DNA of 9,156 nt from Clostridia bacterium. Lineage in GTDB: Bacteria; Bacillota_A; Clostridia; Oscillospirales; CAG-272. Location: positions 1-9,156 of the forward strand of contig JAFTDQ010000049.1 of NCBI GenBank assembly GCA_017454075.1, given 5' to 3'. Under the pieces are notes generated by a model that saw only the letters and a list, made by a program, of their open reading frames with translations, made no database searches and was not told where the DNA came from. The translations under genes and the position numbers were made by a program. Shown here piece after piece: positions 6,830 through 9,156 of this stretch. Position 1 is the stretch's first letter, and every line of letters starts with the position of its first letter.

Positions 6830-8134
6830 ATGGGTTACTGTTATCAGCCCGAAATCGAGCAGGCGTCTCGCGAAGAGATACGCAGGATGCAGAGCGAACG
6901 CCTCGTAAAAACCGTCCGGCGCGTTTATGAAAAAGTGCCGGTATACAGGGAGCGCATGATCAGCGCGGGCGTCACGCCCGACGACGTAAAGAGCGTCGAC
7001 GATCTGTACAAGCTCCCGTTCACGTCAAAACAGGATCTGAGGGACACCTATCCCTTCGGGATGTTCGCAGTTCCTATGGAGGAGGTCGCCCGTCTGCACG
7101 CGTCGTCCGGCACGACCGGCAAACAGATAGTCGTCGGCTACACTCAGAACGACCTCGACGTCTGGGGCGATATCGTCGCCCGCCAGCTCGCCGCGGCCGG
7201 GGTCACAAAGAGCGATAAGGTACACGTCGCATACGGCTACGGTCTGTTTACCGGCGGTCTCGGGATCGCCGAGGGCTCGCGGCGGCTCGGATGCACCTCC
7301 ATCCCCGTTTCCTCGGGGAACACGGCGAGGCAGCTCACGATCCTTCAGGATTTCGGATCCGACGTGATCGCCTGCACCCCGTCCTATGCGATGTATCTCG
7401 GCGAATCGGCGGCAAAAGAGGGGATCGACACCAAAAAACTCCCGCTTCGCGCCGGCATTTTCGGCGCCGAGCCGTGGACAGAGGAAATGCGCAGGAGCAT
7501 CGAAAGATCCCTGAATATAAAGGCGTACGACATCTACGGTCTGACCGAGATCATGGGTCCCGGCGTCGCGTACGAGTGCGAAGAACAGCACGGCATGCAC
7601 GTCAACGAGGATCATTTTATAATCGAGATCCTCGATCCGGAAACTCACGAGCCCGTGCCGGACGGCGAAAAGGGCGAGATCGTCTTCACCTGCCTCACCA
7701 AAGAGGCGTTCCCGCTTATCCGTTTCCGCACCAAGGACATCGGAACGGTCACGCACGAAAAATGCGCCTGCGGCAGGACGTTTGCCAGAATGTCAAAGCC
7801 CATGGGGAGGATCGACGATATGCTTATCATCCGCGGCGTGAACGTGTTCCCGTCGCAGATCGAGACCGTGCTCCTTCAGATGGGTCTGTCGCCAAATTAC
7901 CAGATCATAGTCGAGCGCAGCGGGCTGCTCGATACGCTTGAGGTACAGGTGGAGATCACCGAAAACGTCTTCTCCGATACCGTTTCCGAAATCAAGAATC
8001 TCGAGCACGAGCTTGCGGACAGGCTCAGGTCCGTCCTGGGCGTCGCCGCAAAGGTCACCTTCGTGGCGGTCGGAAGCATCGCCCGTTCGGAGGGCAAGGC
8101 AAAGCGGGTAATCGACCGCAGGAATCTGATATAA
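6830..8134 (+). CDS. Phenylacetate-CoA ligase family protein (PaaK-type, arylacetate-CoA ligase)
   Basis: A 434-residue AMP-forming ligase of the PaaK branch, with normal length. It links arylacetates (phenylacetate, indoleacetate or hydroxyphenylacetate) to CoA. Motifs are P-loop ASSGTTGKQ (91-99), DIYGLTEIMGPG (234-245), FRTKDIG (299-305) and the hinge GRIDDMLIIRGVNVFPSQIE (326-345). The C-terminal catalytic lysine region is SEGKAKRV (420-427). Cys250, His254 or His257, Cys312 and Cys314 (ECEEQHGMH; KCACG) could form a metal site, which I believe exists in some PaaK structures. The start has CGGAG 7 nt upstream. A 33-bp gap follows iorB. The arylacetyl-CoA made by IorAB is this enzyme's product or substrate, so the two form one pathway. 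I keep the symbol blank because the aerobic ring-oxidation paa pathway is not present here. Confidence 0.9.
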   Translation: MGYCYQPEIEQASREEIRRMQSERLVKTVRRVYEKVPVYRERMISAGVTPDDVKSVDDLYKLPFTSKQDLRDTYPFGMFAVPMEEVARLHASSGTTGKQIVVGYTQNDLDVWGDIVARQLAAAGVTKSDKVHVAYGYGLFTGGLGIAEGSRRLGCTSIPVSSGNTARQLTILQDFGSDVIACTPSYAMYLGESAAKEGIDTKKLPLRAGIFGAEPWTEEMRRSIERSLNIKAYDIYGLTEIMGPGVAYECEEQHGMHVNEDHFIIEILDPETHEPVPDGEKGEIVFTCLTKEAFPLIRFRTKDIGTVTHEKCACGRTFARMSKPMGRIDDMLIIRGVNVFPSQIETVLLQMGLSPNYQIIVERSGLLDTLEVQVEITENVFSDTVSEIKNLEHELADRLRSVLGVAAKVTFVAVGSIARSEGKAKRVIDRRNLI

Positions 8135-8148
8135 GGAGTTTTGAGGAT

Positions 8149-8583
8149 ATGTTTATAAAACAGCTTTCGGTATTTGTGGAAAACAGACAGGGCGCGCTTG
8201 CCGAGGTCGTTTCTCTTCTGTCCCGGGGAGGCGTGAACATGCGTGCCGTCTCGATAGCCGACAATCAGGATTTCGGTATCCTCCGCGTGATAGTCAACGA
8301 TATCGGAAAGGCCTCCGAAGCCCTGAAAAACAATCATGTGATCCTCAAGGTGAGCGACGTCCTCGGCGTTGAGCTTGAAGACGAGCCCGGATCGCTCGCG
8401 AAGGTGCTCGACCTGCTTTCGGCGGGCGGCGTCAATCTCGAATATATGTACGCCTTCGTGACTCCCGGCACTTCAAACGGAGCTTATCTTGTCCTCCGGG
8501 CGAGGAACAACGCAAAAGCCGAACGCATTCTCGCCGACAGCGGCGTAAAAATGCTTTCCGAGGAAGACATCGCCGGCATGTGA
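8149..8583 (+). CDS. Tandem ACT-domain protein
   Basis: A 144-residue protein made of two ACT-like domains and nothing else. The first (about 1-66) begins KQLSVFVENRQGALAEVVSLLSRGGVNMRAVSI, and the second (about 72-142) begins GVELEDEPGSLAKVLDLLSAGGVNLEYMYAF. Each has the ligand-site pattern of an acidic/polar turn, then G-(A/S)-L-A, then G-G-V-N. ACT domains bind small ligands, often amino acids, so this is a likely sensor or allosteric partner. Genes of this type (COG4747-like) often follow paaK and ior genes in anaerobes, according to my knowledge of such clusters. There is no catalytic or DNA-binding segment. AAGGAG at 8133-8138 overlaps the previous stop and lies 10 nt before the ATG. 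A second GAGG at 8143-8146 is too close to be the main site. It is the last gene before the terminator. Confidence 0.9.
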   Translation: MFIKQLSVFVENRQGALAEVVSLLSRGGVNMRAVSIADNQDFGILRVIVNDIGKASEALKNNHVILKVSDVLGVELEDEPGSLAKVLDLLSAGGVNLEYMYAFVTPGTSNGAYLVLRARNNAKAERILADSGVKMLSEEDIAGM

Positions 8584-8611
8584 CGGGGCGGCGCGCCCCG
8601 CCGGCGCCCCG
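8584..8611 (+). other. GC-rich stem-loop just after the last gene
   Basis: CGGGGCG (8584-8590) pairs perfectly with CGCCCCG at 8594-8600 (3-nt loop), or alternatively with an identical CGCCCCG at 8605-8611. No T tract follows directly. Lying between the stop codon and the true terminator, it may act as a 3' stability element. Confidence 0.4.
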
Positions 8612-8626
8612 AAAACGGAACAACTT

Positions 8627-8659
8627 AAAAGCAGACCGGCCCGGCCGGTCTGCTTTTTT
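8627..8659 (+). terminator. Strong intrinsic terminator closing the operon
   Basis: AAAAGCAGACCGGC (8627-8640) and GCCGGTCTGCTTTT (8644-8657) form a perfect 14-bp stem around a 3-nt loop, with T6 at 8654-8659. It lies 44 bp after the ACT gene stop. The opposite strand carries only four T after the stem, so termination is expected mainly on the plus strand. Confidence 0.92.
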
Positions 8660-8696
8660 GTACGGCGATAATGCGTTTTGTCGGCAAAGAGAATCC

Positions 8697-8743
8697 GTCT
8701 TTATGATGTGAAGCCGAACTTTAACTCGCCTCGCCCTTTGGGA
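8697..8743 (+). repeat. Direct repeat, copy 1 (47 bp)
   Basis: This segment matches 8965-9011 at 44 of 47 positions; the core is GTGAAGCCGAACT...AACTCGCCTCGCCCTT...GGGA. Weaker similarity extends upstream from TGCGTT at 8672. It lies in non-coding DNA after the operon terminator. It is a dispersed intergenic repeat unit rather than a gene. Confidence 0.8.
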
Positions 8744-8748
8744 CAGGC

Positions 8749-8787
8749 TTGAACCCCAAAGCTCACTCCGTTCGCTTTGAGGACCCC
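8749..8787. repeat. Inverted repeat, left copy (about 39 bp)
   Basis: This segment, with CTCACTCCGTTCG at 8762-8774 in its middle, resembles the reverse complement of 9098-9138: 12 of 13 core bases match, with weaker matches outward. CAAAGC (8757-8762) and GCTTTG (8774-8779) also pair locally, so each copy is itself a stem-loop. Confidence 0.6.
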
Positions 8788-8811
8788 GCCGCGGGGTCAG
8801 CCGCAAGGCTG
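8782..8811. repeat. Two adjacent small hairpins
   Basis: GACCCCG/CGGGGTC at 8782-8798 forms a 7-bp stem with a 3-nt loop. CAGCC/GGCTG at 8798-8811 forms a 5-bp stem with loop GCAA, a GNRA-type loop if transcribed from the plus strand. They form part of the non-coding repeat block. Confidence 0.55.
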
Positions 8812-8814
8812 GCG

Positions 8815-8883
8815 GATGAGGGTAAACAAACTGGCGATTATAGACTTTACATAATTGCTATGCGTTTGTTTTTCACCCTCATC
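8815..8883. repeat. Long imperfect hairpin, 27 bp of stem
   Basis: The arms 8815-8841 and 8851-8883 pair as 9 bp, a 3-nt bulge (8872-8874), 8 bp, a second 3-nt bulge (8861-8863) and 10 bp including two G-T pairs, closing a 9-nt loop. The outer arm reads GATGAGGGTAAACAAAC. Both bulges lie on the same arm. This is the most extensive fold in the window and is not a terminator (no T tract after it). It may be the core of a MITE-like or REP-like element, but no terminal repeats or target duplication are clear. Confidence 0.7.
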
Positions 8884-8911
8884 AGTCATCCTCGCTTACG
8901 CTCGGATGCCA

Positions 8912-8933
8912 GCTTCCCCACAGCGGGGGAAGC
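8912..8933. repeat. 8-bp hairpin
   Basis: GCTTCCCC (8912-8919) pairs perfectly with GGGGAAGC (8926-8933) around a 6-nt loop. Just upstream, CATCC/GGATG at 8888-8909 brackets another imperfect stem that would contain tandem G-A mismatches and a GTAA loop if read on the minus strand. Confidence 0.55.
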
Positions 8934-8964
8934 CAAGAGTTTGCGTTATGCCGATATAAAAAAT

Positions 8965-9011
8965 GTCTTTATCATGTGAAGCCGAACTATAACTCGCCTC
9001 GCCCTTCGGGA
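8965..9011 (+). repeat. Direct repeat, copy 2 (47 bp)
   Basis: The second copy of the 8697-8743 unit, offset by 268 bp, with three substitutions. The DNA between the two copies holds the long hairpin and several short ones. The sequence after copy 2 (GAGAGGTGCCGAGCG and on) diverges from that after copy 1. Confidence 0.8.
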
Positions 9012-9156
9012 GAGGTGCCGAGCGAATGCGAGGCGGAGAGGGTGAGAGGCGCCGCCGGCACCCCCCCTCAGTCGGCTGACGCCGACAGCTCCCGACCGGG
9101 TTCCCGGAAACGAACGCAGTGAGTTTTCGGGGTTTCGGTCACTCGGGGGAGCCGAG
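9012..9156. repeat. Repeat mosaic running off the right edge
   Basis: This stretch has no gene. It includes a 6-bp hairpin GTCGGC/GCCGAC at 9071-9086 (loop TGAC), a CCGGG/CCCGG pair at 9096-9107, the inverted copy (9098-9138) of the 8749-8787 repeat, and a CTCGG/CCGAG pair at 9143-9156. The GTCGGC/GCCGAC motif looks like intergenic repeats I associate with gut Clostridia. The element is cut by the window end. Confidence 0.55.

Noticed and set aside
8749..8979. 76-codon open frame in the downstream non-coding block
   Set aside because: It spans the long hairpin and other repeats, has no recognisable domain and no ribosome-binding site.
8697..9011. CRISPR array
   Set aside because: Only two copies, 268 bp apart, of a 47-bp unit; no regular spacer-repeat pattern and no cas genes.
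8660..9156. Insertion sequence or transposase remnant
   Set aside because: No transposase-like reading frame and no clear terminal inverted repeats with target duplication; only non-coding repeat modules are visible.

Overview
The window holds one main plus-strand gene cluster, 1189-8583, preceded by a single divergent minus-strand gene (328-1125) and bracketed on both sides by non-coding, hairpin-rich repeat DNA. The coding DNA is GC-rich with Shine-Dalgarno starts, and the cluster encodes an oxygen-sensitive ferredoxin-linked keto-acid oxidoreductase. The style of the intergenic repeats looks to me like an uncultured anaerobic clostridial (Firmicutes) gut-type genome. That taxonomic guess is an inference and is not proven by anything here.

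Layout. Positions 1-190 are a chain of short hairpins with no gene. Positions 225-327 are AT-rich and contain a good plus-strand sigma-A-type promoter (TTGACT, 17 bp, TAGAAT, with extended -10), whose spacer is filled by an 18-bp near-perfect palindrome. Next is an amidohydrolase on the minus strand, with its own promoter (TTGCAA, 17 bp, TATAAT) lying over the ribosome-binding site of the next gene. The plus-strand genes follow: a sodium/solute symporter, an acyl-CoA synthetase, indolepyruvate ferredoxin oxidoreductase alpha (iorA) and beta (iorB), a PaaK-type arylacetate-CoA ligase, and a tandem-ACT-domain protein. Gaps are 18, 17, -4, 33 and 14 bp, so they read as one operon, closed by a strong intrinsic terminator at 8627-8659. 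From 8660 to the end there is no gene, only repeats: two 47-bp direct copies, one 27-bp-stem hairpin, an inverted pair and several small stem-loops.

How the genes fit. IorAB interconverts arylpyruvate + CoA with arylacetyl-CoA + CO2 + reduced ferredoxin. The PaaK-type ligase interconverts arylacetate and arylacetyl-CoA at the cost, or gain, of ATP equivalents. The symporter probably moves an organic acid or amino acid with Na+, and the second ligase (another branch of the adenylate-forming superfamily) probably activates a further carboxylic acid. The ACT protein is the likely small-molecule sensor, plausibly of an aromatic amino acid. The set could run outward (fermenting aromatic amino acids to arylacetates) or inward (salvaging arylacetates and reductively carboxylating them to make aromatic amino acids, as known in some methanogens). 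The sequence alone does not decide which.
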